Assembly (NCBI GenBank): GCA_002309395.1
Contig: DBWU01000071.1
Location: forward strand, 21,235-32,463
Source of the DNA: Oscillospiraceae bacterium UBA1230
GTDB lineage: Bacteria > Bacillota > Clostridia > Oscillospirales > Oscillospiraceae
Length of the DNA: 11,229 bases
Direction of reading: 5' to 3'
Of the stretch, positions 5,657-11,229 are shown piece by piece (position 1 is the first letter of the stretch; each line of letters begins with the position of its first letter). Below the pieces are notes generated by a model. That model searched no databases, was not told where the DNA came from, and worked only from the letters and a program-made list of their open reading frames with translations. A program made the translations under genes and the position numbers.

Positions 5657-7720
5657 ATGACTGCCAATGACATTCGCAATATCGCCCTGCTGGGTCACGG
5701 CGGCTCCGGCAAGACTTCCCTTGCCGAGCAGATGCTCTTTATGACCAAGGGGACGGATCGCCTGGGCAAAACCGCCGACGGCAACACCACCTGTGACTAT
5801 GACGCGGAAGAGATCAAACGCCAGATCTCCATTTCACTGGCGTTCGCTCCGGTGAACTATAAGGGCGTGAAGATCAACGTGATGGACGCGCCCGGTAACT
5901 TCGACTTCTCCGGCGAGGCGCTGTCCGCCATCCGTGCCGCCGAGTGCGCGGTGCTGGTGGGCGCCGCCAAGGACGGTTTGAGCGTGGGTATCGAGCGGAG
6001 CTGGAAGATGCTGGGCAAGAAGCCCCGCATGATCTTCATCAACCGCACCGAGGAAGCCAACTCCGACTACGTGTCCTGCCTGGAAGCCATCAAGGGCAAG
6101 TTCGGCACCGCCATCACCCCCATCGTGGCGCCTGTGGTGGACGGCAACAAGGCGGTCACCGCCATTGTGGATCTTCTGCACAACAAGGCGTATGAGGTCA
6201 AGGGCGGCAAGGTGTCCGAGTGCCCCGTTCCCGCCTCCGTGGCGGACGAGGTGGAGGGCCTGCGCGCCGAGCTGATGGAGAACGCCGCCGGCGCAGACGA
6301 GGAACTGATGGAGAAGTATTTCGAGACCATGGAGCTCTCCGCCGAGGAGATCGCCCGGGGTCTTAAGATCGGCGTGCGGGACGGCAGTATCTGCCCCGTG
6401 CTGTGCGGCAGTGCCGTGACAGGTCTCGGCGTGGAAATGCTGATGCAGACCGTGCTGGATCTGGTGCCGGCCGCTACCGACATGGGCGCCGAGGAAGCCG
6501 AGGACGACGACGGCAACGCCGTGGAAGTTGCCATCGACCCCAACGGTCCCACCGCCGCCATCGTGTTCAAGACCATTTCCGACCAGTACGGCAAGTACTC
6601 CATGATCAAAGTGGTGCGCGGCAAGGTCACCGGCGACATGGCGCTTTATAACACCACCACCGGCAACACGGAGAAGCTGGGTCGTCTGTACACCATGAAG
6701 GGCAAGAAGAGCGAGGAGATCAAGGAGCTGTGCTGCGGCGACATCGGCGCCATCGGCAAGATGGACAAGGTGAAGACCGGCGACACGCTGTGCGACGGCA
6801 AGAGCATCGTCAAGCTCGCCGGCATGAACTATCCCCAGCCCTGCTATGAGCGCGCCATCTCTCCCAAGACCAAGCAGGAAGTGGAGAAGCTGGGCACCGG
6901 ACTTAACAAGCTCAACGAGGAAGATCCCACCTTTACCGTCACCAACAACGCCGAGACCCATCAGGTGGTCATCGCCGGTACCGGCGACATCCAGATCGAC
7001 GTGCTGTGCGCCAAGCTGAAATCCCGTTTCGGTGTGGACGCGGAGCTGGATACGCCCCGTGTGCCGTACCGTGAGAAGATCCGTTCCACCGTGCGTAAGC
7101 AGGGCCGTTATAAGAAGCAGACCGGCGGTTCCGGTCAGTACGGCGACGTGCATATCATCTTCGAGCCCCAGACCGAGCAGGAAGAGATGATCTTTGAAGA
7201 GAACGTGTTCGGCGGCTCCGTGCCGAAGAACTACTTCCCCGCCGTGGAAAAGGGTCTGCGGGAAAGCTGCCTGCACGGTGTGCTGGCAGGCTACCCCGTG
7301 GTGTTCCTGAAGGCGACGCTGGTGGACGGTTCCTACCATCCGGTGGACTCCTCCGAAATCGCGTTCAAGCTGGCGGCGAACCTGGCGTTCAAGGCGGCTC
7401 TGCCGGAGGCAAAGCCGGTGCTGATGGAGCCCATCGGCGAGCTGAAGGTCACCATTCCCGACAGCTATCTGGGCGACGTGATGGGCGATTTGCCTAAACG
7501 CCGCGGCCGCGTGATGGGCATGAACCCCACCGGCGACGGCGAGCAGGTGCTGGAGGCGGAAGTCCCCATGGCGGAGATGACCTCCTATGCCATCGACCTG
7601 CGCTCCATGACCCAGTCCCGCGGCACGTTCACCTTCAACTTCGTCCGTTACGAGGATTGCCCCGCGGCGGCGCAGGAAAAGGCGATCGCCGAAGCCAAGG
7701 CGCTGGCGGAAGAAGAATAA
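5657..7720 (+). CDS. Elongation factor G-like GTPase (EF-G paralogue)
   Basis: The 687-residue protein has EF-G domain order: G domain (about 1-290), II (295-385), III (390-465), IV (467-585) and V (586-675). P-loop GHGGSGKT is at 13-20 and the G5 motif GSA at 251-253. Domain IV keeps KKQTGGSGQYGDV (486-498) and GSYHPVDSSEIAF (558-570), with the tip histidine His561 that matters for translocation in EF-G. Three G-domain motifs depart from classical FusA: DAPGNFDF (77-84) has Asn where catalytic His is expected, NKxD reads NRTE (129-132), and RGITI reads RQISI. These changes place it in the EF-G-like paralogue group, not the housekeeping factor normally in the str operon. ATG 5657 follows AAGGGAGAAA. 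It stands alone between its own promoter and terminator. Its role on the ribosome is not established here. Confidence 0.92.
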   Translation: MTANDIRNIALLGHGGSGKTSLAEQMLFMTKGTDRLGKTADGNTTCDYDAEEIKRQISISLAFAPVNYKGVKINVMDAPGNFDFSGEALSAIRAAECAVLVGAAKDGLSVGIERSWKMLGKKPRMIFINRTEEANSDYVSCLEAIKGKFGTAITPIVAPVVDGNKAVTAIVDLLHNKAYEVKGGKVSECPVPASVADEVEGLRAELMENAAGADEELMEKYFETMELSAEEIARGLKIGVRDGSICPVLCGSAVTGLGVEMLMQTVLDLVPAATDMGAEEAEDDDGNAVEVAIDPNGPTAAIVFKTISDQYGKYSMIKVVRGKVTGDMALYNTTTGNTEKLGRLYTMKGKKSEEIKELCCGDIGAIGKMDKVKTGDTLCDGKSIVKLAGMNYPQPCYERAISPKTKQEVEKLGTGLNKLNEEDPTFTVTNNAETHQVVIAGTGDIQIDVLCAKLKSRFGVDAELDTPRVPYREKIRSTVRKQGRYKKQTGGSGQYGDVHIIFEPQTEQEEMIFEENVFGGSVPKNYFPAVEKGLRESCLHGVLAGYPVVFLKATLVDGSYHPVDSSEIAFKLAANLAFKAALPEAKPVLMEPIGELKVTIPDSYLGDVMGDLPKRRGRVMGMNPTGDGEQVLEAEVPMAEMTSYAIDLRSMTQSRGTFTFNFVRYEDCPAAAQEKAIAEAKALAEEE

Positions 7721-7728
7721 AACCGCAC

Positions 7729-7764
7729 AAAACAGCCGTCCGCTTTTCGGGCGGCTGTTTCTTT
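7729..7764 (+). terminator. Intrinsic terminator of the EF-G paralogue gene
   Basis: AAAACAGCCGTCCG and CGGGCGGCTGTTT form a stem of about 12 bp with one G-U over a short loop, followed by CTTT. It lies just after the stop codon. The U-tract is short but the stem is strong. Confidence 0.85.
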
Positions 7765-7803
7765 ACAGATTTGTGAATTTTGCCGCGCCGGAAAAGATTT
7801 CGC

Positions 7804-7833
7804 TTTTCAAACGGCGGAAGATTATGGTATAAT
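7804..7833 (+). promoter_or_regulatory. Promoter of the reverse rubrerythrin operon
   Basis: TATAAT (7828-7833) is clear. The best -35 is TTTTCA (7804-7809) with an 18-bp spacer. The leader contains a GC hairpin (about 7851-7867) before GGAGGA. Confidence 0.75.
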
Positions 7834-7835
7834 CT
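7819..7835. promoter_or_regulatory. Inverted repeat overlapping the rubrerythrin -10 element, candidate operator
   Basis: AGATTAT-GGT-ATAATCT is a perfect 7-3-7 inverted repeat that covers the whole TATAAT. A repressor bound there would block RNA polymerase. The sequence is AT-rich like Fur/PerR-family boxes, but the arm spacing (3) differs from the usual 7-1-7 form, so the regulator is unknown. Confidence 0.5.
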
Positions 7836-7893
7836 GTTATGTAAAAACTTGCGGGGCGTCGCTCCGCCAATAAAACGTTTGGAGGACAAAACA

Positions 7894-8460
7894 ATGAAAA
7901 AATGGGTATGCTCTGTTTGCGGTTACGTACATGAAGGCGACACGCCTCCGGCACAGTGCCCGGTGTGCAAGGTGCCCGGCTCCAAGTTCGTGGAGCAGGC
8001 GGGCGAGATGAGCTGGGCTTCCGAGCACGTGGTCGGCGTGGGCAAGGTCTTCGGCGCCGACGTGCCTGCCGAGGTGCAGGAGGAGATCATTGCCGGCCTG
8101 CGTTCCAACTTTGAGGGCGAATGCTCCGAGGTGGGTATGTATCTGGCGATGGCGCGTGTGGCACACCGGGAAGGATATCCGGAGATCGGCATGTATTGGG
8201 AAAAGGCGGGTCTGGAAGAGGCGGAACACGCCGCCAAATTCGCCGAACTCCTGGGCGAAGTGGTCACCGATTCCACCAGGAAGAATCTGCAGATGCGCGT
8301 GGACGCGGAGAACGGCGCCACCCAGGGCAAGACGGATCTTGCCAAGCTGTGCAAGAAGTACAATCTGGACGCGCTGCATGACACCATCCACGAGATGGCA
8401 CGCGATGAGGCAAGGCACGGCAAGGCATTCAAGGGGCTTTTGGAGCGGTATTTCAAGTAA
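7894..8460 (+). CDS. Reverse rubrerythrin (N-terminal rubredoxin-like domain plus diiron domain)
   Basis: The 188-residue protein starts with a rubredoxin-type iron site, Cys6-x2-Cys9 and Cys22-x2-Cys25. A ferritin-like four-helix diiron domain (about 50-188) follows, with Glu109-x2-His112 in EEAEH and Glu172-x2-His175 in DEARH; further Glu ligands are likely around 74-78. Rubredoxin before the diiron domain is the reverse order seen in clostridial revRbr proteins, which reduce hydrogen peroxide and help with oxygen using reduced rubredoxin or NADH-linked partners. ATG 7894 follows GGAGGA (7881-7886) by 7 nt; an upstream in-frame ATG at 7780 lies before the promoter and is rejected. It leads a likely three-gene operon. 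The palindrome over its -10 suggests stress-responsive repression. Confidence 0.95.
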   Translation: MKKWVCSVCGYVHEGDTPPAQCPVCKVPGSKFVEQAGEMSWASEHVVGVGKVFGADVPAEVQEEIIAGLRSNFEGECSEVGMYLAMARVAHREGYPEIGMYWEKAGLEEAEHAAKFAELLGEVVTDSTRKNLQMRVDAENGATQGKTDLAKLCKKYNLDALHDTIHEMARDEARHGKAFKGLLERYFK

Positions 8461-8507
8461 GCCGCCTTTCGGTGTCAGCCGCATATTATAAAAAGGAGTG
8501 AACCACT

Positions 8508-8888
8508 ATGCAATTTACGGAAGCTGTTACCACTGTACTGAGTAAGTACACCGATTTTACCGGCCGTGCCCGGCGCAGTGAGTATTGGTACTGGGTGCTT
8601 TTTACCTGCCTGGTCGGGGCGGTCTTCGGCGCGTTGATCAGCATCATGGGCGGCGAGAAATCCATTCTGGGCGGATTGCTTTCCTGGATCAACGGAGTGG
8701 TAACTCTCGTCCTGTTGGTGCCCAGTCTGGCGGCTGTTTGGCGCCGCCTCCATGACGTGGGCAAATCCGGCGCGTTCTTCTTCTGTGTTTTTATTCCGCT
8801 GGTGGGCTGGATCTTGCTGCTGGTCTGGCTGTGCCAGGACAGTCAACCCGGCGATAACATGTACGGCGCCAACCCCAAGGGTTTCTGA
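8508..8888 (+). CDS. DUF805 family small membrane protein
   Basis: The 126-residue protein shows the DUF805 hallmarks: DFTGRARRSEYWYW near the N-terminus, RRLHDVGKSG in the middle (79-88), and DSQPGDNMYGANP at the end. Three or four membrane helices lie at about 27-47, 57-75 and 88-108. ATG 8508 follows AAAAGGAG. It begins 47 bp after rubrerythrin with no terminator between, so cotranscription is likely. The molecular function of DUF805 proteins (YhaH/YiaH type) is unknown. The membrane location is supported by sequence, the link to stress only by position. Confidence 0.92.
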   Translation: MQFTEAVTTVLSKYTDFTGRARRSEYWYWVLFTCLVGAVFGALISIMGGEKSILGGLLSWINGVVTLVLLVPSLAAVWRRLHDVGKSGAFFFCVFIPLVGWILLLVWLCQDSQPGDNMYGANPKGF

Positions 8889-8905
8889 CACAAGGAGGTT
8901 TACAC

Positions 8906-9217
8906 GTGGATATCAAGGCAAAGATCGATGAGATCGTATATAAGATCAAAAACGACGATCAGCTGGCGAAGAAGTTTGCCGCCGAGCCGGTCAAGACGCT
9001 GGAGGATCTGCTGGGCGTCGATCTGCCGGACGAGCAGATCAAGGCGCTGGCGGAGGGCGTCAAAACCAAACTGGAGAGCGCTGGTATTGCCGAAAAATTG
9101 AGCGATCTGGCAGGCAAAGCCGGCGCCGCCATCGACGACGCCGCCGCCAAGCTGGAGCTGAACGAAAAGGCGGCAAAGATCGGCGACGCGATCGGCGGTC
9201 TGTTCGGCAGGAAGTAA
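8906..9217 (+). CDS. Small helical protein of unknown function (103 aa, GTG start)
   Basis: GTG 8906 follows AAGGAGG (8892-8898) by 7 nt, 17 bp after the DUF805 stop. The N-terminal half (about 1-55) has the pattern KIDEIVYKIKNDDQLAKKF, then EPVKTLEDLLGVDLPDEQI. This resembles the helical leader-type domain seen in Nif11/NHLP-like peptides. The C-terminal half is Ala/Lys/Asp-rich and amphipathic, ending AIGGLFGRK. There is no signal peptide, and no modification enzyme or transporter is nearby. A RiPP precursor is therefore unlikely; a small helical, possibly membrane- or partner-associated protein fits better. The terminator that follows marks it as last in the rubrerythrin operon. Confidence 0.8.
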   Translation: MDIKAKIDEIVYKIKNDDQLAKKFAAEPVKTLEDLLGVDLPDEQIKALAEGVKTKLESAGIAEKLSDLAGKAGAAIDDAAAKLELNEKAAKIGDAIGGLFGRK

Positions 9218-9232
9218 ATCAACGCACGTTTG

Positions 9233-9265
9233 AAAAAGGAGGGTGTTTTCGCGTCCTCCTTTTTT
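9233..9265 (+). terminator. Intrinsic terminator of the rubrerythrin operon
   Basis: AAAAAGGAGGGTG pairs with CGTCCTCCTTTTT (with two G-U near the loop), continuing into a T-run (9260-9265). The A-run on the left arm makes it potentially bidirectional. Confidence 0.88.
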
Positions 9266-9271
9266 CCACGG

Positions 9272-9301
9272 TGGACAAAGGGTATTTCACTGTGCTATAA
9301 T
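9272..9301 (+). promoter_or_regulatory. Promoter of the deoC-deoD operon
   Basis: TGGACA (9272-9277) and TATAAT (9296-9301) are separated by 18 bp. The leader contains CAGCGGTTTT (9311-9320) and a GCGG/CCGC hairpin before AAAGGAG (9349-9355). The same 10-mer recurs in the leader of the lipoprotein gene at 10941. Confidence 0.78.
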
Positions 9302-9361
9302 CAGGGTGAACAGCGGTTTTATGCCGCCGGATGCAACAAAACGTCCCGAAAGGAGCTTTTT

Positions 9362-10024
9362 ATGAAACCGGAACTGCAAGCGATTCTATCCAAGGTGGAT
9401 CATACACTTTTGAGCCAGACGGCGACCTGGGCGGAGATCCGCGCCATTTGTGACGACGGGATCCGTTACGGCTGTGCCAGCGTTTGCATCCCCGCGTCCT
9501 ACGTTAAGCAGGCGGTGGAATACGTGCAGGGCAAGCTCACCATCTGCACGGTGGTGGGATTCCCCAACGGGTACAGCACCACCGCCGCCAAGTGCTTTGA
9601 GGCGCGTGAGGCGGTGCAAAACGGCGCCGGCGAGATCGACATGGTCATCAACGTAGGCTGGGTGAAGGACGGGCTGTACGACCAGGTCCGCGACGAGATC
9701 CACGCCGTCAAGGAAGCCTGCGGCGGCAAGCTTTTGAAGGTCATTATCGAAACGTGCCTGCTGACCGACGCGGAGAAGGTCGCCATGTGCCGCGCCGTCA
9801 GCGATTCCGGCGCCGATTATATCAAGACCAGCACCGGCTTTGCCGGCGGCGGTGCCACACGGGAGGACGTGGCGCTTTTCAAGGCGAACGTAGCGCCGCA
9901 TCTGAAGATCAAGGCGGCAGGCGGTATCGCCGATTTGAAGGACGCGGAAGATTTCCTGGCTCTGGGCGCCGACCGGCTGGGTACCAGCCGCATCGTCAAG
10001 GCGGTCAAAGCGATGGAAGCGTGA
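9362..10024 (+). CDS. deoC: Deoxyribose-phosphate aldolase
   Basis: The 220-residue protein has the usual DeoC length and TIM-barrel motifs. It cleaves 2-deoxy-D-ribose 5-phosphate to glyceraldehyde 3-phosphate and acetaldehyde in the cytoplasm. Lys155 in KTSTGF is the Schiff-base lysine, Lys184 in KIKAAGG is the second active-site lysine, and Asp93 in EIDMVINVG is the conserved acid. VDHTLL (12-17) is the usual DeoC opening motif. ATG 9362 is chosen because AAAGGAG ends 6 nt upstream; an in-frame extension to 9230 overlaps a terminator and the promoter and is rejected. It is followed by deoD after 14 bp, giving a two-step deoxynucleoside degradation operon. Confidence 0.97.
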   Translation: MKPELQAILSKVDHTLLSQTATWAEIRAICDDGIRYGCASVCIPASYVKQAVEYVQGKLTICTVVGFPNGYSTTAAKCFEAREAVQNGAGEIDMVINVGWVKDGLYDQVRDEIHAVKEACGGKLLKVIIETCLLTDAEKVAMCRAVSDSGADYIKTSTGFAGGGATREDVALFKANVAPHLKIKAAGGIADLKDAEDFLALGADRLGTSRIVKAVKAMEA

Positions 10025-10038
10025 AAGGAGAACTTACC

Positions 10039-10755
10039 ATGACGCCTCATAATAACGCGCCGCAGGGCGCATTCGCCAAAACCGTTTTGATGCCCGGTGA
10101 TCCGCTGCGCTCCAAATTCATCGCGGAACACTTCCTCACCGATCCCGTACTGGTGAACAACGTGCGGGGCGTGCAGGGTTATACCGGCACCTATCGGGGT
10201 GTGCCGGTCAGCGTGATGGCAAGCGGCATGGGCATGCCGTCCATCGGGATCTATTCCTACGAGCTGTTCACCGGATACGACGTGGAGAACATCATCCGTA
10301 TCGGTTCCGCCGGCGCCATGCGGGCGGATATGGAGCTGGGCAGCGTGATGGCAGGCATGGGTGCGTGTACCAACTCCAACTTTGCCGATCAGTACGAGCT
10401 GGGCGCCCATTACGCGCCGATCTGCGACTTTGATCTGCTGATGGCGGCGGTGGAATCCGCCAAAGAACTGGGCGTGAAGATGCCGGTAGGCAACCTCTAT
10501 TCCAGCGATACGTTCTACGATGCCGCCAGCAGGAATATGCGGATGCAGAAGATGGGCGTGATGGCGGTGGAAATGGAAGCGGCGGCGCTCTACTGTACCG
10601 CAGCGTACACCGGCAAACGGGCGCTGGCGATCTGCTCCATTTCCGATAATCTGGTCAACGGCACGGAGCTGTCGCCGGAGGATCGGCAGAATACGTTCAC
10701 CAATATGATGAAGATCGCGCTGGAGACCGCCGTCAAGATGGCGTCACGCGAATAA
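10039..10755 (+). CDS. deoD: Purine nucleoside phosphorylase, DeoD type
   Basis: The 238-residue enzyme cleaves purine (deoxy)ribonucleosides with phosphate to free base and (deoxy)ribose 1-phosphate. Conserved DeoD motifs are the N-terminal TPHNNA with His4, VLMPGDPLR (16-24, phosphate site), GYTGTYRG (47-54), GMGMPSIGIYSYEL (63-76), IRIGSAGA (86-93), VEMEAAAL (177-184) and SISDN with Asp203, which matches the catalytic Asp of hexameric enzymes. Arg216 fits the partner arginine. AAAGGAG lies 8 nt before ATG 10039. With deoC it sends deoxynucleosides toward glycolysis; no phosphopentomutase (deoB) is visible here. No clear terminator follows before the next promoter. Confidence 0.97.
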   Translation: MTPHNNAPQGAFAKTVLMPGDPLRSKFIAEHFLTDPVLVNNVRGVQGYTGTYRGVPVSVMASGMGMPSIGIYSYELFTGYDVENIIRIGSAGAMRADMELGSVMAGMGACTNSNFADQYELGAHYAPICDFDLLMAAVESAKELGVKMPVGNLYSSDTFYDAASRNMRMQKMGVMAVEMEAAALYCTAAYTGKRALAICSISDNLVNGTELSPEDRQNTFTNMMKIALETAVKMASRE

Positions 10756-10806
10756 GCCGGCGGAGAGCGTTTGTGCGCTGTGGGCAGACAAGGAAATTTG
10801 TTTTGC

Positions 10807-10824
10807 GTTTTTCCGCGGAAAAAC
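10807..10824. promoter_or_regulatory. 18-bp perfect palindrome, candidate operator
   Basis: GTTTTTCCGCGGAAAAAC reads the same on both strands and ends 10 bp before the -35 of the lipoprotein gene. It is nested in a wider inverted repeat, CAAGGAA (10790-10796) with TTCCTTG, whose right arm runs into the -35. No T-run follows, so a terminator is unlikely. A dimeric repressor or activator site is the simplest reading. Confidence 0.5.
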
Positions 10825-10834
10825 TGAAAATTCC

Positions 10835-10863
10835 TTGCTTTTTTGCGCGCAGGATGCTATAAT
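10835..10863 (+). promoter_or_regulatory. Promoter of the Bmp-family lipoprotein gene
   Basis: TTGCTT (10835-10840) and TATAAT (10858-10863) have a 17-bp spacer. It is flanked upstream by the 18-bp palindrome. Confidence 0.8.
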
Positions 10864-10872
10864 CACTTTTAG

Positions 10873-10913
10873 ATTTTCACAGCGGTTTTCCCGCCTCTGT
10901 CAGGCGTGAAAAT
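10873..10913 (+). promoter_or_regulatory. Structured 5' leader of the lipoprotein gene
   Basis: ATTTTCAC (10873-10880) pairs with GTGAAAAT (10906-10913). Inside is GCCT/AGGC closing a CTGTC loop, with an 11-nt bulge on the 5' side containing AGCGGTTTT. The ribosome binding site (AGGAAGG) lies outside it. No purine riboswitch core is visible. Confidence 0.4.
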
Positions 10914-10940
10914 AATAAAAAACAGGAAGGTAAGATCGAC

Positions 10941-11229
10941 ATGAAAAAGTTTCTTGCACTGATTCTGGCTCTTGTCATGGTGTTTGCACTGGTCGCTTGC
11001 GGCGAAAAAGCCACTCCCGACGCCGGTGATAAAGACGATGATAAGACCCCCGAGCAGACCGAGACCACGGAGATCCCCGATGAGATGACCTCCGAGGACG
11101 GCAAGTATGAGGTCGCTTTCGTGACCGACGTGGGCGCGCTGAAGGACAAGTCCTTCAACCAGGGCACCTATGACGGCGTGAAGGAGTACGCCTCCAAGAA
11201 CAACCTGTCCTACAAGTACTATCAGCCCG
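10941..11229 (+). CDS. Bmp/PnrA-family nucleoside-binding lipoprotein (partial, runs off the window)
   Basis: Ninety-six codons are present with no stop. The signal peptide MKKFLALILALVMVFALVAC ends in lipobox LVAC with Cys20. An acidic Thr/Glu/Asp linker (about 21-55) follows. From about 57, VAFVTDVGALKDKSFNQGTYDGVKEYA matches the opening of Bmp/PnrA (Med-type) substrate-binding proteins, including the DKSFN motif. These lipoproteins bind purine and other nucleosides and feed an ABC importer. The position just after deoC-deoD fits nucleoside capture for the same pathway. The importer ATPase and permeases would be expected downstream, outside the window. Confidence 0.93.
   Translation, partial: MKKFLALILALVMVFALVACGEKATPDAGDKDDDKTPEQTETTEIPDEMTSEDGKYEVAFVTDVGALKDKSFNQGTYDGVKEYASKNNLSYKYYQP

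Noticed and set aside
5834..7339. 501-codon open frame on the - strand
   Set aside because: It lies entirely within the EF-G paralogue, is His/Leu/Gly-rich in the way typical of antisense GC-rich frames, and has no ribosome binding site or recognisable domain.
8461..8507. Separate promoter for the DUF805 gene
   Set aside because: TATTAT at 8484-8489 has no -35 match at the proper distance, and the gap is short.
10756..10834. Terminator after deoD
   Set aside because: The AGCG/CGCT hairpin near 10773 and the 18-bp palindrome are not followed by T-runs, so I cannot support an intrinsic terminator.
10864..10940. Purine or 2'-deoxyguanosine riboswitch before the nucleoside lipoprotein gene
   Set aside because: The three-way junction core and loop-loop sequences of that class are not present; only a simple bulged hairpin is visible.

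Overview
The window looks like a chromosomal segment from a strictly anaerobic Clostridia-type Firmicute, probably Oscillospirales/Ruminococcaceae-like with a fairly high GC content. The evidence is strong AGGAGG-type ribosome binding sites, sigmaA promoters with 16-18 bp spacers, U-tract terminators, a reverse rubrerythrin, an EF-G paralogue and a PnrA/Bmp-type lipoprotein. Every gene I accept is on the + strand. I see no tRNA, rRNA, CRISPR array, insertion sequence or integrase.

Layout. (1) 1-2336: a 749-residue membrane protein with a Pro/Glu/Lys-rich N-terminus. Its membrane topology and cytoplasmic domain look like a P1B-type metal ATPase that has lost its catalytic motifs. It ends at a strong terminator. 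(2) About 2337-5484: a visibly AT-richer island. A sigmaA promoter drives a heavily structured RNA that ends in an intrinsic terminator touching the next ribosome binding site. After it come four consecutive genes for short zinc-ribbon membrane proteins, the first split by an in-frame TGA. A small lipoprotein and an unrecognised 117-residue protein follow, then a near-symmetrical terminator. (3) 5485-7764: a single-gene unit for an EF-G paralogue with its own promoter and terminator. (4) 7800-9265: a promoter overlapped by a 7-3-7 inverted repeat, then reverse rubrerythrin, a DUF805 membrane protein and a small helical protein, closed by a terminator. (5) 9272-11229: a nucleoside salvage locus with deoC and deoD in one operon. 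After it, under its own promoter and next to an 18-bp perfect palindrome, is the start of a Bmp/PnrA nucleoside-binding lipoprotein that runs off the window.

How they work together. Region 5 forms a coherent pathway: nucleoside capture, phosphorolysis by DeoD, and cleavage of deoxyribose-5-phosphate by DeoC. Region 4 is probably an oxidative-stress unit. Region 2 is the least explained. It combines tandem zinc-ribbon membrane paralogues with divergent membrane tails, a structured leader RNA and a likely recent nonsense mutation or recoding site. It is the best candidate here for something undescribed, together with the P-type ATPase-like pseudoenzyme.
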